Part shown: in pieces, positions 1-12,367 of the stretch
How the letters are laid out: every line of letters starts with the position of its first letter
Numbering within the stretch: the stretch's first letter is position 1
Source: Chalara sp. BL73
Lineage: Eukaryota; Ascomycota; Leotiomycetes; Helotiales
Assembly (NCBI GenBank): GCA_918026815.1
Contig: CAKJVC010000010.1
Coordinates: 1,118,501 to 1,182,500, forward strand
Length of the DNA: 64,000 bases
Direction: 5' to 3'
Translations under genes and position numbers: made by a program
The notes under the pieces: model-generated
The model's database searches: none
The model's input: the letters and a program-made list of their open reading frames with translations, nothing else
Told to the model about the DNA's origin: nothing

Positions 1-176
1 ATGTTGGATATGACTGGGCGGGTGACATGGAGAGAATGCGCGACAATCCGAAAGTGCAAGAGTGGTGGAAGATGACGGATAGCTTCCAGGAGAGTTTCGT
101 GCCAGGAGCGGAAAGCAGCTATGCCGGCGAGCCAGCATGGTGGAAAGGGGTAGAAGAAGTTTTCTACCATCCATAA
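1..176 (+). CDS. L-rhamnose mutarotase-like protein (DUF718), 3' end only
   Basis: Only the last 57 codons are in the window; the frame enters at base 3 and ends with TAA at 174-176. The fragment contains GDMERMRDNPKVQEWW, MTDSFQESFVPGA and a tail PAWWKGVEEVFYHP, which I recognise as the C-terminal half of the fungal RhaM/DUF718 family (small alpha-beta barrel proteins of about 110-130 residues that interconvert the anomers of L-rhamnose). The WW pair and the final VFY are typical of the family. The start and any upstream intron lie outside the window. Substrate is inferred from the family only. It converges on the minus-strand thioredoxin-like gene, with about 106 bases between the two stop codons. 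Confidence 0.8.
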   Translation, partial: VGYDWAGDMERMRDNPKVQEWWKMTDSFQESFVPGAESSYAGEPAWWKGVEEVFYHP

Positions 177-282
177 ACTCCATCTTCATGCCAGAGGTTT
201 CGTTGTTTGCCGAGTTTCGGAGCCGTTGAGGACCGCTGGCCGTTAGATTATGAGTATATGAATATTAATGCCGCAGAATCTC

Positions 283-804
283 TCATTTCTTAGTATTTCC
301 CAAAAGACCTCCAAAGAAGCTGCCATTACTTCCAAATCCGCCGCCGCCTCCTCCACTCCCCTGTCTCCGCGCTTCAGTTCGGATCCATTCTTTTAGCCAT
401 TCTCTATCCTTCATGAGCTTTGGATCCGTAACTTTCGTAACAACCTGTGGTTCTCCTCTGTCAAAACTCAATAACGTGGGCATGCTGCTAATCATATATG
501 TCAAACCCAATCCGCTTTCCATGATGTCTGGAGAATCATATTCAATTTCGCAGAGTGAGACGCCCCCTTCCTCTTCGCCGACTCCTGAGGAGACAAGTTC
601 GCTGAGTATGGGAGATACAGCTTTGCAGGTTTTGCAGTAGGAAGCGGTCCAGAATGTCAATAAGGGTGTGCGCGAAGAGCTGGATAGCAAAAGATATGAG
701 GAGAAGTCACCGGGGCGACGTACACTATATAGGCCTGTTAGGAATTGATGTAGAGCACGAAGCAGTGGTGGAGCCTCACGGAGTGTACATCCTGTTTTGG
801 GCAT
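283..804 (-). CDS. Thioredoxin-like domain protein (CKTC redox motif)
   Basis: Single-exon gene of 173 codons. Residues about 35-130 form a thioredoxin fold: a strand (LLTFWTASYCKTCKAVSP) carries the two-cysteine motif CKTC in place of the classical CGPC, followed by a helix, a strand with EIEYDSPDIM, and a SSMPTLLSF segment with the cis-proline expected before the last strands. The C-terminus is a low-complexity glycine-rich tail (about eight glycines) ending NTKK. No clear signal peptide is seen; the N-terminus is basic and could be a weak mitochondrial presequence. The likely role is a thiol-disulfide oxidoreductase or thioredoxin-domain chaperone; the partner is unknown. The model is complete with both start and stop. 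Similar short proteins with Trx fold and Gly-rich tail are common hypothetical genes in ascomycetes. Confidence 0.85.
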   Translation of the reverse strand: MPKTGCTLREAPPLLRALHQFLTGLYSVRRPGDFSSYLLLSSSSRTPLLTFWTASYCKTCKAVSPILSELVSSGVGEEEGGVSLCEIEYDSPDIMESGLGLTYMISSMPTLLSFDRGEPQVVTKVTDPKLMKDREWLKEWIRTEARRQGSGGGGGGFGSNGSFFGGLLGNTKK

Positions 805-1535
805 TATTTCGTTTGGTGGTAGAAAATTGCCGGGATAAAATAATTATGGGAACATTTCGGGAAGAAATTGAAGCTCTAAGCAGCGTTTTGCTAGGTTTGG
901 ATAACATTTTGGTAGGTACATGCGTCTTATGTTCATGTCGAAAGGCAGCAAACCAGCAGCTTCACGAGCCTGTTTGCCAAGAATACTTCTAACCTTTATC
1001 AATGTGCATCATCTCCTTGGCAGATCTGTATCATAGCATCTCTGGCTGATCTCCTAAATTAGAGCAAACATTGTACTGTAACAATAATAACCGAAGCTCA
1101 GTCACGCGAGCTGTTGCAGACGTGGTACGAAACCTGGCACAAAATGATAACTTTTTTTGCAGGATCTGGTTGTTTGTACGCTTTCTAGACTTCCTTGGAA
1201 GATTGTCTGATCACTTTTCCTATTACAATGAATCAGTCCAGAGCTGTTCTACCACTCGGCTTTGATTATAGTACGAGTCAGGCTTTATGTCGTACCAACC
1301 CCATTTTCTATGGTTTCCTTGCGCAAGTGGCGGGAAACGTTGTTCTTTCCTTCTACAACCTGTGTTTGATCCGACCGGACTAGATGTCTAGGATCGAGAT
1401 TTCGCATCTCTTCCTCAGCGTTCTCATAGCACACTATCTCTTCTAAGCCAATCGTATTCTTTTCTCCCTAGATCTTTCCACCACCCTCCAACCGTACCTA
1501 ATATTTAACTCCACTTTACTCGCTCGTTGATAATC
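805..1535. other. Intergenic, promoter region of the MFS gene
   Basis: No convincing coding sequence on either strand. A pyrimidine-rich stretch (1385-1530, many CTC/TCT runs) just before the ATG at 1536 looks like a fungal core promoter and 5' UTR. Confidence 0.5.
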
Positions 1536-4384
1536 ATGTTGGAGCCAGAGCCACAAGGGCTTAACGTGGTCTGGTCAAACTACCTCGCAGAGCATGCGGC
1601 AGGCAATGTGCTGCCAGCTGAACGGACTACAGTGGAGTATTCTTCCTCTAACCCTTCACCAGAGCATTTGTCATGGTCGGGATCCAGGTTGAGGTCATTC
1701 TTTCGAAGACGTTCTACCTTGATGCGAAGCAACAAGACTGGCCATGAGGATGAAAACGGTCTCACGCGACCTGTGAAATGGAGTTTGGGAGTTCTGAATG
1801 ACCGAAAAACTCTTGAAGTACCAGGTAGATAGCGCAAGCTCAAAGGTTAAGTAATGGAACCATAAGCTGAAGTATTTAAGGCTCTGTTCTACTTTTGGCT
1901 GGTGGCCGCAATGAACTACTTGGCGTGCGAACATCACTAGTTACGGGAACACATTCTTCCACGCCCAGATCCTCAAATGCAGGTATCAAGTCTCGCCGGG
2001 AGTCACACCGGTCACATAGGTCTCACAAGTCTGAAGCTTCTGAAAGGAAGAAACTGACCACGGACGGTCAGATCATTCTAGAACCTCAGCCAGATGATTC
2101 ACCAAATGATCCACTGAATTGGCCAGGTTGGAAAAGGGATTTGGCATTGGTATCATTGGGACTATATTGTATGGTCGGCGGTGGCATAACCCCAATTCTC
2201 GCCGCAGGGTTCACTGATGTTGCTTTGACCTATAACGTCACCACATCCAGAGTTGCTCTAACGACTGGACTCTACATGATGGGCATGGGTATAGGCTCAG
2301 TATTTGCTTCCCCAACCGCCATTCTGTTCGGCAAGCGACCTGTGTATCTTGCTGGAGTTATCCTTCTCATTGCGAGCTCGATTTGGTGTGCCTCTTCACC
2401 ACATTACATATCTCTTCTTATGGTAAGACCTTTAGCAAAATGAACGGCACCTATATTCTGCAATGTTTTTAACAAGGTATCTTGACTGAAATCTCATAGG
2501 CGAGGATTATCCAAGGTATTTCAGTAAGTAAGTGTATAATAATCCGTGGGCCGCAGTCCACGTAATAAAATTCTGTAGTCTTTGTTCAAACAGTGTTCAT
2601 TGAGCTCTCATTTACACACATATCATAGGTCCTGTCGAGTGCTTACCGTCAGCCACGATTGCCGATATATACTTTCTCCACGAGCGTGCTTTTCGGATAG
2701 GAATTTATACATTACTCCTTCTGGGTGGCAAGAATCTAGTCCCTCTTGTAAGTGCAGCAACCATAGAATCATTGAGCTGGCGTTGGGTATTTTGGTAAGT
2801 CTCGAGCTCTTCCGTCGATAAACCGTGATGTTAATCGTACCAGGATTGTCTCCATTACCGCGGGATTTTGTGCTATTCTTTTATTTCTCTTCGTCCCGGA
2901 GACGTTCTGGGATCGGACTCCTTCTCCTAGAGGTAAGCATACCTCAAAACATAGCTCATGGTCTGGGTTTACCCTGTTTCGCAAGAGGCTATCTCTTCCA
3001 AACAAAGACCTACCTAAGCAGATAGATGGTAATGAGCAGCCTGATGGGAAATCGCCGAATCAAGCACCTGTGCGATCCCTTCATGTCGGCTTTGCCCCAG
3101 GCACAATAGATGATGATCCAGAGAAAATGGATGGAGAACCTGGACCTCTCAGTGTTCATGATCAGCCACCTTCTGATCTGCACAGCAAACAGCTTCTAAA
3201 GTTAAAGCCGCCTAGTAAGTTACATAGATGGCTTGGCACCTCTCAACAATTAACTTATATTTTCACAGAGCCTCCGGCACTCGAGCTCGGTGGTCTTACA
3301 CCTGCTCCTATTCCGCGCCTGCATGAAGCACAAGACCGTGTTGCTCCTCAAGGAGGTGCTCCCCCAACGCCTTGGCTACATAGCATCAACTCACCATTCT
3401 ATATTGAAGCAGAGCATCGCAGAAGTTCGAATTATTTCAAGGATGTAGGGAGCCAGCGAGCGTCATTTTCTACAAATTGTGGAGTTTCATGCCCTGTGCA
3501 AAAACCGCTTCCGTATGAAGATACTCCAGAACTTCAGCGCTATACCTCGATACTTAAGGAACGGCCAAAGTTGACTTTTGTTCAGCAACTGAAACCTTAC
3601 AATGGACGTCTACAACCAGATAATTGGTTCCGAGTAGCTGTTCGCCCGCTCATCTTGTTCACCTATCCTGCAGTCCTCTGGTCTAGCATTGTTTATTCAT
3701 GTTCTGTAGGATGGCTCATTGTCTTGTCCGAATCAGTCGCCATTGTTTATCGCTCACAGGCTACGTATAGCTTCTCAGCGCTCTCAACTGGCTTGGTATA
3801 CATTTCGCCTCTCATTGGCGGCATTCTAGGCACTGCTGTAGCAGGGAAGGTCAGTGATCTCATAGTCCAAGCTATGTCGAGACGAAATGGCGGCCTTTAT
3901 GAGCCTGAGTTCCGCTTGTTAATGGCATTACCCATCACCGTGACGACGGCCCTCGGTCTTATGGGCTTTGGCTGGTCCGTACAAGCGCGTGATGCCTGGG
4001 CCGTGCCTACAGGTAAGAATTGATCAAACTCAACTTTACATGACAATGTGGACTAATAATCACCGATGATGAATAGTTTTCTTTGGGATCATATCTTTCG
4101 GGTGTTGTCTAGGGTCAACCATGGCTATCACATTTTGTGTAGACAGCTACCGACAATATGCTGCCGAGACTCTTGTCACACTCAACTTTTGCAAGAACAT
4201 CTTTCATGGTCTGGTCTTTAGTTTATTCTTCCCAGCTTGGCTTGAAAGCGATGGCTCAAAATGGGTTTTCATATGGCTTGGTATAATCCAATTAGTGCTT
4301 ATGACGCTTACGATACCTATGTATATACTCGGAAAAAGAGCAAGAATGTGGACCGCCAGACGAAATTGGATGGAGAGGTTCTAG
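1536..4384 (+). CDS. MFS transporter, large DHA-like polyamine/drug type
   Basis: Seven exons: 1536-1824, 1881-2422, 2500-2527, 2629-2794, 2844-3214, 3269-4012 and 4077-4384. They sum to 2448 bases (815 codons plus stop) in one frame. After a serine-rich cytoplasmic N-terminus come the membrane core motifs: QPDDSPNDPLNWPGWKRDL before TM1, GSVFASPTAILFGKRPVYLAG (MFS motif A position), GISVSPVECLPSATIADIYF, and LGGKNLVPLVSAATIESLSWRWVFW ending the first six TMs with PETFWDR. A long soluble loop (roughly residues 320-480) precedes the second six TMs, which end with a basic YILGKRARMWTARRNW tail. Upstream LNDRKTLEVPG is conserved in this family. Exon 3 is a 28-base microexon. All introns are GT-AG. 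Substrate cannot be read from sequence. The ATG at 1536 is the first in frame. Confidence 0.92.
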
Positions 4385-4755
4385 ATTATTCGTACTGCTT
4401 AGCCTCCATAAAGTATACATCCAATAAGCTAACCCCTCATATACAACTCAGGGTCGTAAATAACGAGGCAAGTTAGCAATGTATTGATGTTTCTACAACA
4501 GCCAAATCGTAATCAGGCCGTTCCACAATCTACTATTTAGAGCCTGAGCAATTCATATGGTACTTTGGTCGATCGAATACCAAGTCTACTTTCTCAAAGA
4601 ACTCAAATCTTGTTGGACTTCAAGGTAGATCTGGAATTTATTCATTACAAGGATCTATGTATTCTACATTTCATGCAATGCTATGCCTTATGCACATGGT
4701 ATCTCCAGGAAGAAACGCCTTAGCACATGCCCGCTCGTCTTGCTGCCCGCTTTAG
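4385..4755. other. Intergenic between convergent genes
   Basis: Shared 3' flank of the MFS gene and the thioesterase. AT-rich; I see no gene or clear repeat. Confidence 0.4.
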
Positions 4756-5983
4756 CTAGAGGCGACTCTTTGATACCTTTGAAGCGCCTTCTTTTGTAAG
4801 TCTGTAGTATCCCTGCACTGTATGAGATAACTTGAGTGCTTAAGATGCTCACGGAGAAGAGAAGACATACCTCAGCAGTACATGACGCCACAAGCACCCC
4901 ATCCCTGGACCACAATTTTGAGTCCACCAATACTCTTCCGCCACTTGATAACTGAAGTTAGTATCTTCGATAATGAGGCCAGAGATGATTAGGCAAGAGT
5001 TTGGGTTGATGCAAGTGCTCAGGATATAACTTACTATGCAGCCGATGTTCTTGCCTCCATCAAAATCCAATCATCCGCCCTGAGTTTTGCGAGGTCATGA
5101 AAGTAAATTGTATGATTGAGCGAGACCATTGCTGCAAGATCTGACTTCGGTCCTTGTATCCAGGGCCTCGCCGCACTCGCTGTGGATCTGAAATCCCAAG
5201 GAGTATAGCTCTCTGTAATCTGGGCTTCGCCGAGCCCGATTTGGAGATTATGAAGTCGAGCACCAGCATCCAGGAAGAAGATGTCAGAGGTCGCTGCGAG
5301 ACCGCAATGATGATTTACAGCCCCGGCTGGGTCGGATATCCCACTGACTTTAATGTATGCATACGATTTATGCTCCTCAAAGTTCGTCGCCTCTGGTTCT
5401 AAATGGTAGAGTTAATATACGATGCATGTAGAGAATACGAACAAGGACAGGAGAGGCGCACTTATTTTTCTTGCCATATGCTGCGCAGACAGGATCCCGT
5501 TACTGAGAAATTTCATATCATTAATCTCATCGTCTGGCTCCTCAATCTTAGGTATTACGTTCTGATACTTCAGGGATAAGCCGTCCAATAGCGGTTTACG
5601 AATAAAGCTCATCGTCATCATGCAAATCGGTTTTTGTTCTTGCGAAACGTGGACGATCCGGCCGGCATTATTCTTGCCGTCGGTGGTGCGTACAACCTCA
5701 AAAGTCAAGGAGAGCTTGCCGTTGCCGGCGTGAAAAAATTGCGTGGAGATATGGTGGATTTGGAAGTCACTAGGTATGGTGCTGTATGCTGCCTTCATCG
5801 ATTGCGCCAGAAGCATGCTGCCCATGACAGGACGGTTTCCAGGTGCCCAATGAGGTGGATTTTTGAGATATTTTTCAATTTGCTTTCCATATCAGCTCTG
5901 CTTCTGAGAGATATCAGATGTCCTACATTGGGAGCTTTTTCTAATAGCAGCTGTTGCTCGAATGGACTCCGAGAGTTTGACAT
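4756..5983 (-). CDS. Acyl-CoA thioesterase II (TesB-like), peroxisomal PTS1 end
   Basis: Five exons read from the minus strand: 5983-5927, 5882-5462, 5398-5035, 4943-4871 and 4812-4756, totalling 972 bases (323 codons). The N-terminal hotdog half has PPHWAPGNRPVMGSMLLAQS and a long acid/ester-binding helix. The C-terminal hotdog half has DPAGAVNHHCGLAATSDIFF and MVSLNHTIYFHD, then LRADDWILMEA and GGRVLVDSKLWSRDG, the usual TesB order and length. The protein ends in S-R-L, a type 1 peroxisomal targeting signal, so it most likely hydrolyses fatty acyl-CoA in peroxisomes. The first intron is only 44 nt, so the first 19 residues are less certain than the rest. The consensus GG of many homologues is replaced by MGS. 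Confidence 0.85.
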
Positions 5984-6557
5984 CTTTGGCTGATTTTACA
6001 GGATTGTACCGTTTAAAAGAAGCAGTCGACAAAAAGATATGATACGAGAAGATCACGCTTTATCTCTGGGTTGCGAATAAAAAATAAATAAATAATAGCT
6101 CCAACTACCTTAAAATCTCTCGTAGCGGCAGCACGGCTGATCTCGATCAGGTACTTCGTATATATGGTGTATGATTTTTTCCTTTGAATAAGCTACAGTA
6201 GCCAACACCAGCTTAGTGGGGCGGCCTTTATGTCAGGATCACAAGTAAGCGCTAACTTGGCCTTCGTAAACTCGGAGCAGGGATGAATGAGATTCGGACG
6301 TGCATTGTCAAGGTTGACAGTCAGAAACTTGGGTTATTGGTCTGTGGGTTATTATCCATCCGACGCAAGGATCGGCTATTCTGAGTAGTGTATTCACAGC
6401 CCAACCAAAATGCCCCCAGAGTCACCAGAACATTGATAATCTTTTTATTACCCTTGAGTTGAGCATCACCTAATAGGTCGAGACTAAATTCAAGCAAATA
6501 TCGAGTTATGCATTCGCTCCTAGATAAACATTTTACGTGCTATTTCTCCTATTTAAA
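5984..6557. other. Intergenic, no gene seen
   Basis: AT-rich with short A/T runs near 6080-6095. Contains the 5' flank of the thioesterase and the 3' flank of the nitronate monooxygenase. No ORF with family features. Confidence 0.4.
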
Positions 6558-7863
6558 CTAGAGCATTTGTAGAAGTTTTCGAGCTTGATCTTGAGAGGTC
6601 TTCACAACCTCGCTGATTGGAAGTACAGATGTTATAAGACCGACTCCAGATCCCCTGAGTCCATGTTAGATTTGATCTGAATGAGAAATTCAAATACGTA
6701 CGCCCAGACTATATCCCTCGAATGGTCACCTGAAGCTAGTGCCATTTTGTATTTGTCTATGTTCTCTCTCTCCGGAAGTCCTGACCGGTAGTCTTTGTAG
6801 GTTTCACTGATGATTGCTCTGCCATCATAGACTTCTGGCCAAAAAGCTGTACCTCTTACGTCATCAAAAACGGTAGACCTTAATGATATTAGATCTTTGT
6901 ATCATCGTTTAAGAGACGACATACTTGACAGTAGATTGGCCGCCGTCCCTGACTTTCACCAGGACGTCTTTGGTGTGAGCGGATGCAGGCGCTTCTTCGG
7001 TAGCCACAATCTGGCACCATCAACATCGGAAAGCGTGTGGAGAGGGAATTACATACTCTTGTACCCATAACAACACCATGTGCTCCTATATTACAAGTCA
7101 GCAAAAGGAGAAAAAAGTAGGCTTCTTTTGGAAGAGCTTACCAAGAACCAGTGCTGCGGCGATACCTCTACCATCCATCACTCCACCAGCAGCAAGAACT
7201 TGTACCTCTGAGTCTCCAAACTCGTCAGCAAGCATGTCAACAACCTCGGGAAGCAAGGTGATTAGGCTCGCTCCCTGTGCCCACTGATGTCCTCCAGCAT
7301 CAACAGATTGGATAACGAGCACGTCACACCCATCTTGTATCGCCTCTCTCGCAGCCTGTACAGTTCCAACTTGTATGAAGACTTTTAGTCCCCATTCTTG
7401 TCCCGCGCTCTTCAATTGCAGGATGATCTGTGCATGGCAGTCCCTGTGTGGGGGTGCAAACAACCATACTGCGGCCGGCCTGTGTTCTCTTACTAAGGGT
7501 ACTACCCCATCAAGGATGTTTAATTTCTCTGGAACAGCAGTGATAAGACCTATGCCAATAGGCAACGTGCTCTTGGGATCTGAAAGGTTCAGCAGGTCCC
7601 TAGCCAAGCCAAGCTCAGCGGAAAGACGCGTAGAATGAGCGGAACCAGCGCTGAAGTCAACTCCACCCCCGATGTACCCTAAGTGTCGCGTTAGGAGATA
7701 TTCTAAGCCAATGTGGACAAAAGGAGGTTTTAAGCATACCGAATCCCCCTGCTTTAGTTACAGCTACCGCAACTTTGGCATCAGTATGCCCAAGCATAGG
7801 CGCATTGCACAAGAAAGGCGCTGTAGTTCCTGGAAACCAAGTATTCAAGGTGTTGGAGGTCAT
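6558..7863 (-). CDS. Nitronate monooxygenase (2-nitropropane dioxygenase family)
   Basis: Six exons: 7863-7740, 7678-7142, 7085-7057, 7010-6925, 6878-6702 and 6654-6558, sum 1050 bases (349 codons). The FMN-dependent TIM barrel is visible: an N-terminal APMLGHTDAKVAVAVTKAGGFG, then YIGGGVDFSAG, PIGIGLITA, a central FIQVGTVQAAREA and DVLVIQSVDAGGHQW (phosphate-binding and substrate-side region), AAGGVMDGRGIAAALVLGA (second FMN phosphate loop) and GVVMGTRIVATEEAPAS. The C-terminal cap carries residues for the alkyl-nitronate pocket. The enzyme oxidises nitronates such as propionate-3-nitronate to aldehydes or acids plus nitrite, protecting the cell from nitro toxins. Exon 3 is only 29 bases. 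All junctions are GT-AG and in phase. Confidence 0.92.
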
Positions 7864-8730
7864 GATTCAAGGCTTGTCTATGGCTACTTTGAGAGAAAAC
7901 TTTGTGTTCCTGAGACAAGTTCTCCTAGCCGAACCTAGCCATCGGATATATTAATATGGCAATGTTAGGAACTTTTCGCAGGCTTACATCAGCAAATCTT
8001 AGCGGCGAGTGTTCAAGACACATAAAAGGTACGAAATACTCTTTGAATATGACGGTCAATCATGAGCCTTACTTATTTCCGCGGTATGTCCATTAGCTAC
8101 TAAAAACTGCAGTATTGAGCGTCGGCCGCACACATTGGCGAAGTTAGGCTGGGTACTTCGATAAGTCATCGCACCGGCTCAATAAATAGCATTCCGTTAC
8201 CGCTTGTTATACAGATATTCAGAGGAACCCTAATGAAAATAACAATGAAAATAATGAGTGATTTGGGTTGACTTTTAGCAATCTTGAGAGACCATAACCA
8301 CAGGTCGAAAATTATGCCTCAGGCACTGAGTAATCATCCTGGCTAAACCCACATCATTTTCTTCTTCTTCCGCCTCTGATTCCTCAAACAGATGATACTA
8401 CAAGTGACGGGCCATTGAAGAAAAGAGGTTCTGTTGGTGAGAAACTTCAGCGCTGCGATGTCACAATCTCTACGTTCCATGAATCAAAGAACATTCAAAA
8501 ACAGAACATAGTCATAAATGAGATACTTTGCAAATGAAATACTGGAGCTCAGTTAATGAAAACTGAATATACTCGGCTGTTCGCTAGATTAACGACTGAA
8601 ATATTCTCAAGCAGACAACAATCTGTCCAGAGCGCCTCCTCCGGTTTTGTACCGTGCTTTAACTGAAAATAAGGCAGGGTTTAGCATCTATCGAGGCCGT
8701 TGCCCCTCTTCCTTGACAACCACCTCTCAG
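7864..8730. other. Intergenic, no gene seen
   Basis: Upstream of the nitronate monooxygenase and downstream of the DUF1996 gene. A CT-rich patch lies at 8350-8395. I see no coding signal and no repeat shared with the rest of the window. Confidence 0.4.
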
Positions 8731-10169
8731 CTACATGGCCGCACCTGGTAATTTGGGTAGCCCTGAGAAAACCGTTACTTTCATGAATTCGGTTATCTCA
8801 AACGAGAAGGGAGAATAACTTACATCCATCCACAGGTTCTTTGACCGTATCCGGAACGGAACATTTATTAGCTACGGTGAAAGCCTGTGTCTTCAGTGCG
8901 CTGCATGTTGCGCCGAAGCAGCTCGCTTCCATCGCTTTCTGGAGAACGTCGCCTTGCCAGCCAAAAACGTAATCGCCATGCTGCCCATAGCCAGTCCTGT
9001 TGACACGCATTGAGTCAGTAAAGTACCTTTGAAAGGTAAATGACCAAGGATATGACACGCACGTATCTCCCATGCTAAGAACAAACGGTTGGGATCCGTC
9101 AGCAGGCCAGATAGATTTGTCGTTGAAAGAACTGGTATCCCAAATAACCTCGAACATCAGTTGCGGGAGCTTTACTGGATGGGTGGAAGGACAGGGGCCG
9201 CTGGTCTCGAATGTTCCTGACGAAGGATACGAAACGTGACTGGAATGAGATGGACTATCTAAATTTACACCATCCCAACACCTAAACTCATTGTTATCAG
9301 AATTTCGCTCCGTTATATTATGCAAAAACCAAGAGGGGAGAGTATAGACTTACGTGGGAAATCTAACAGTGGTCCGGATACCTCCTGGACACGCCTTCGT
9401 GGGTAAGGCGACGCTGTCCACGGTGTTATCTGAGCAGGGAGCTTGGTTATCACCTCCAAAGTTTTTGGCATTGTAGCAGCGGAAGCAGATGGCATTCCAT
9501 TTCGTGACGCCACCCGGAGCTCTTTGGTTAACGTCCCCGGCTAGCATGCGGAAACCCTCGAAATTTTTGTCAGCAATATGCGGCAACATGCTGGGTCTCT
9601 TACTGGCTTGAAAGCAGTGACTTTTGCACCGTCGTATGGCGATGTATAGTAGATGGTCATGCCACCAACCGATCCATCAAGGTACCTGTTTGGAATCTGT
9701 GGAACGCGTTTGTAGGTCCCATTACGTGCTTTGAAATAGAGGTTTGCAGTCCAGTAGTTGGAAAGATCCTCACTGAAGGAGCAAGTGGTGCAGTTTGCGA
9801 TTTTGGAAACGTCGGCACTGGGGATGGAGGGAGCAAAGGCGTTCTGTGGCATTAGTTAGAGGATGAGAAATGAGATAACACAACATACTCCTCCAACAAT
9901 CTGATATCAGGTCAGCATGTCCTCGGGGCTGTGGTGTGACATTGGGAGATAGGCCTCTACCTGATGAAGATGTGGTGATGGCGTGGAGCCTGGATTGACA
10001 AGTCTGGAGGTGTTTATGTCACTGCCTATACTCAGCATCGCAAAAAATGGTACACAACTCACGGGTCAAGTCGCTCAATTACAACTTGTGAGCATCCAAA
10101 GCGCAGCACAGATGCTGCAGAAGTAACTTGTGCGAACAACGCAGTAGTAATAAATCTTCTCAAGTACAT
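8731..10169 (-). CDS. Secreted DUF1996 domain protein
   Basis: Eight exons: 10169-10063, 10003-9961, 9900-9889, 9843-9604, 9556-9354, 9281-9063, 8996-8824 and 8762-8731, sum 1029 bases (342 codons). The N-terminus MYLRRFITTALFAQVTSAAS is a signal peptide. The body is a full DUF1996 domain: LDPLVNPG, HQIVGGNAF, CTTCSFSEDLSNYWTANLYF, RVPQIPNRYLDG, PGFRMLAGD, CFRCYNAKNFGGDNQAPCS, CPGGIRTTVRFPTCWDGVNLD, CPSTHPVKLPQLMFEV, TGYGQHGDYVFGWQGD, ending DGWLPKLPGAAM. Many paired cysteines suggest an extracellular protein. Function is unknown; the family occurs alone or fused to WSC domains in secreted fungal proteins. Exon 3 is a 12-base microexon encoding IVGG. Confidence 0.93.
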
Positions 10170-12367
10170 TGTAAATGATGCCTTTCTCGGTGCAAAAAGT
10201 GTATATAGCACTACAAGAGCAAGGAGAAAGACAGCACGATCACTTGATGACCTCATATACGATTTATTTCTGCCAAAGCCCTTCCCGAGACAAACAGCCG
10301 ATGCGCCAACTGCCGGGACGCCACGACGTGAATGGATGTTGGAATATTAGCCGTATGAAATGTATATTAATTCTTTTCCAATCCCATATCGAGGATCTGC
10401 ACCTTTTCAGACGTAGTGGTAGATAACATTAGGACGGGTCTAGTCAAGTAAATGATTGCGTTCTATATGCATTCGGCCTGGTGGAAGGACTCAGGGGTTT
10501 AACCGAGAAGCTTCTCTTCGTCTTAATATCAACAACCAAACCAAGTATTTGGAATGACAGCCAGGAAAGACAGCCAAGTGCGTTAAAAAAAAATTTGTTC
10601 CGAGAGACTCTCATACTCTAGATATTAGCATCTAGGTAACCCTAAAGCTCTTGCTTGTGATACCAATCAAATGGCTCGTTTGAGCATCCCGATCATGACA
10701 TTCTCAGCCTAGATATAACACCACACTTTATAGAGTGATAACTACGCGGCTTATGTAAGAAACCGTGTTGTTCCCGTGCGGTCAATTTGACGAGAGAAAG
10801 AAAAATTTTCAAGAATGCGGCTACAGGTCAGCCAGGTAACGGAATCGAGGTCTATTTCTTAGAAGAGTCGAGAATTGAGTATTTCTTTTGGGGACGATTT
10901 TCGCGATTTCAATTGGACTCTTCATAGGATCAATTGACCTTATATTGTAGTCAGTATACGCATTTGTCAGGATAATTCTTAGCTTATTTATGTCATTTCA
11001 CAGAAAAATCCTTTGATGATTTGTGGCTTTATGACTTCAAGTATTTCTCCCTCGACGCTACTTCGAACGGTCCACGGTGGCTCTGTAATCATTAAGTAGC
11101 GTCTCGAAAGTAGGAAATAGTTGTTAGTATGTTTTGCAGCAACTTAAGCGACACCCTGCAGAAGAAAAAACGGGATGTGATGGCTATATATCGTAAAATC
11201 TATGGACTTGCTAACGCCTAATTTTTTCCAGCTTAAGACTAGTTCAAAGAGAGCTCTGGACTCAGTGTAGTTTATGATTAGCAAGTTGCCATGCCAATCA
11301 TAACTGGAACTCGAATCATAATCAAGACCTGAGCCTGTGAATGTAATAGCAGCCTGATTTCTGGCCAGCCATCATGTCGGAAGTTAGCGCGGAAATAAAG
11401 ATTAAATTGTATGGTTCAATCTCTAGGTATCAAGACAATCTATAGGTGAGGGATTATTTATCCAAGATTTGTGCTCAAGCGGTGGAAAGATTGCTGGCTA
11501 TCGTAGTGAGGGCAAGGACTCTTCACAGGCAGCCTTATGCTTTGGTACGATTCCCAGATGAATTTTGGCTGGAAATTTTTGCTGGTAAAAAATATATTAG
11601 TATTAGAGTTCGGCGTGGGATTTTTCTTTGGCAGTTTCTAGAACAGAAGCGGAAAAACTCTGTGAGGCACATAATTAAGTTCTGATTTAATGGCACCAGT
11701 CTCTAATCCAACAGGTCTCAAGCATATGCTGATAGTTAGATGGATACCATGCGATGTTGGAAATTCGCAATCTATCTTTCCGCAGTAGAGGCACCATTGC
11801 AGCTGGGACAAGCCTTGCCTACTCCGATGCAGAGAGCAAATTGCTGAGAGTTTGCTATTTCTATGTTTGTGCGGAGTTATACGCCTATATGATGTCTCCC
11901 GTATCATAGAGTATTGGATGGCTGGCTTCTGAAAGTGAATATTTACCTTTTGAATCACAATGCATGAAACGGTGGCATGGAGGGCATACTTTGCAATATG
12001 GCTGAAGAGGCAGCTGGATTGAAGTAGAGAAGAAAGTCGGCTGCTATACCCAGAATGGAGGCTTCATTTTGGCTAGAGAAGGAATGCATGTTCTGTATAT
12101 ATCAACTGAGAAATCTCAAGCAACGAAAATTCAGGGGCTATCGATATCAACAAAAACGCCCCAAAGGTTGACTTATTAGATATTTTAATATGAACATTAG
12201 CATCCCCACATAGTATGCCTGGCCCCTGGTGGCCTGTACGATCGCGGGTGATCCCCTGCTGATCCCCTGTAGCTTGTCGATCCTCAAATGCCACCAAATT
12301 CTGTAGAACTACAATAGAACTACTAGCCCCGCATCACCGAGTCTAGTACCATACAACTATCTCTTCC
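10170..12367. other. 2.2 kb without a recognisable gene
   Basis: AT-rich, many stops in all frames. Short ORFs (for example near 11446-11685 and 11638-11958) have no family features or plausible splice partners. The region could be decayed repeat, but nothing in it matches other repeats in this window. Confidence 0.4.

Noticed and set aside
1071..1383. Short ORFs upstream of the MFS gene as an exon
   Set aside because: No splice join or homology to the transporter N-terminus; treated as leader.
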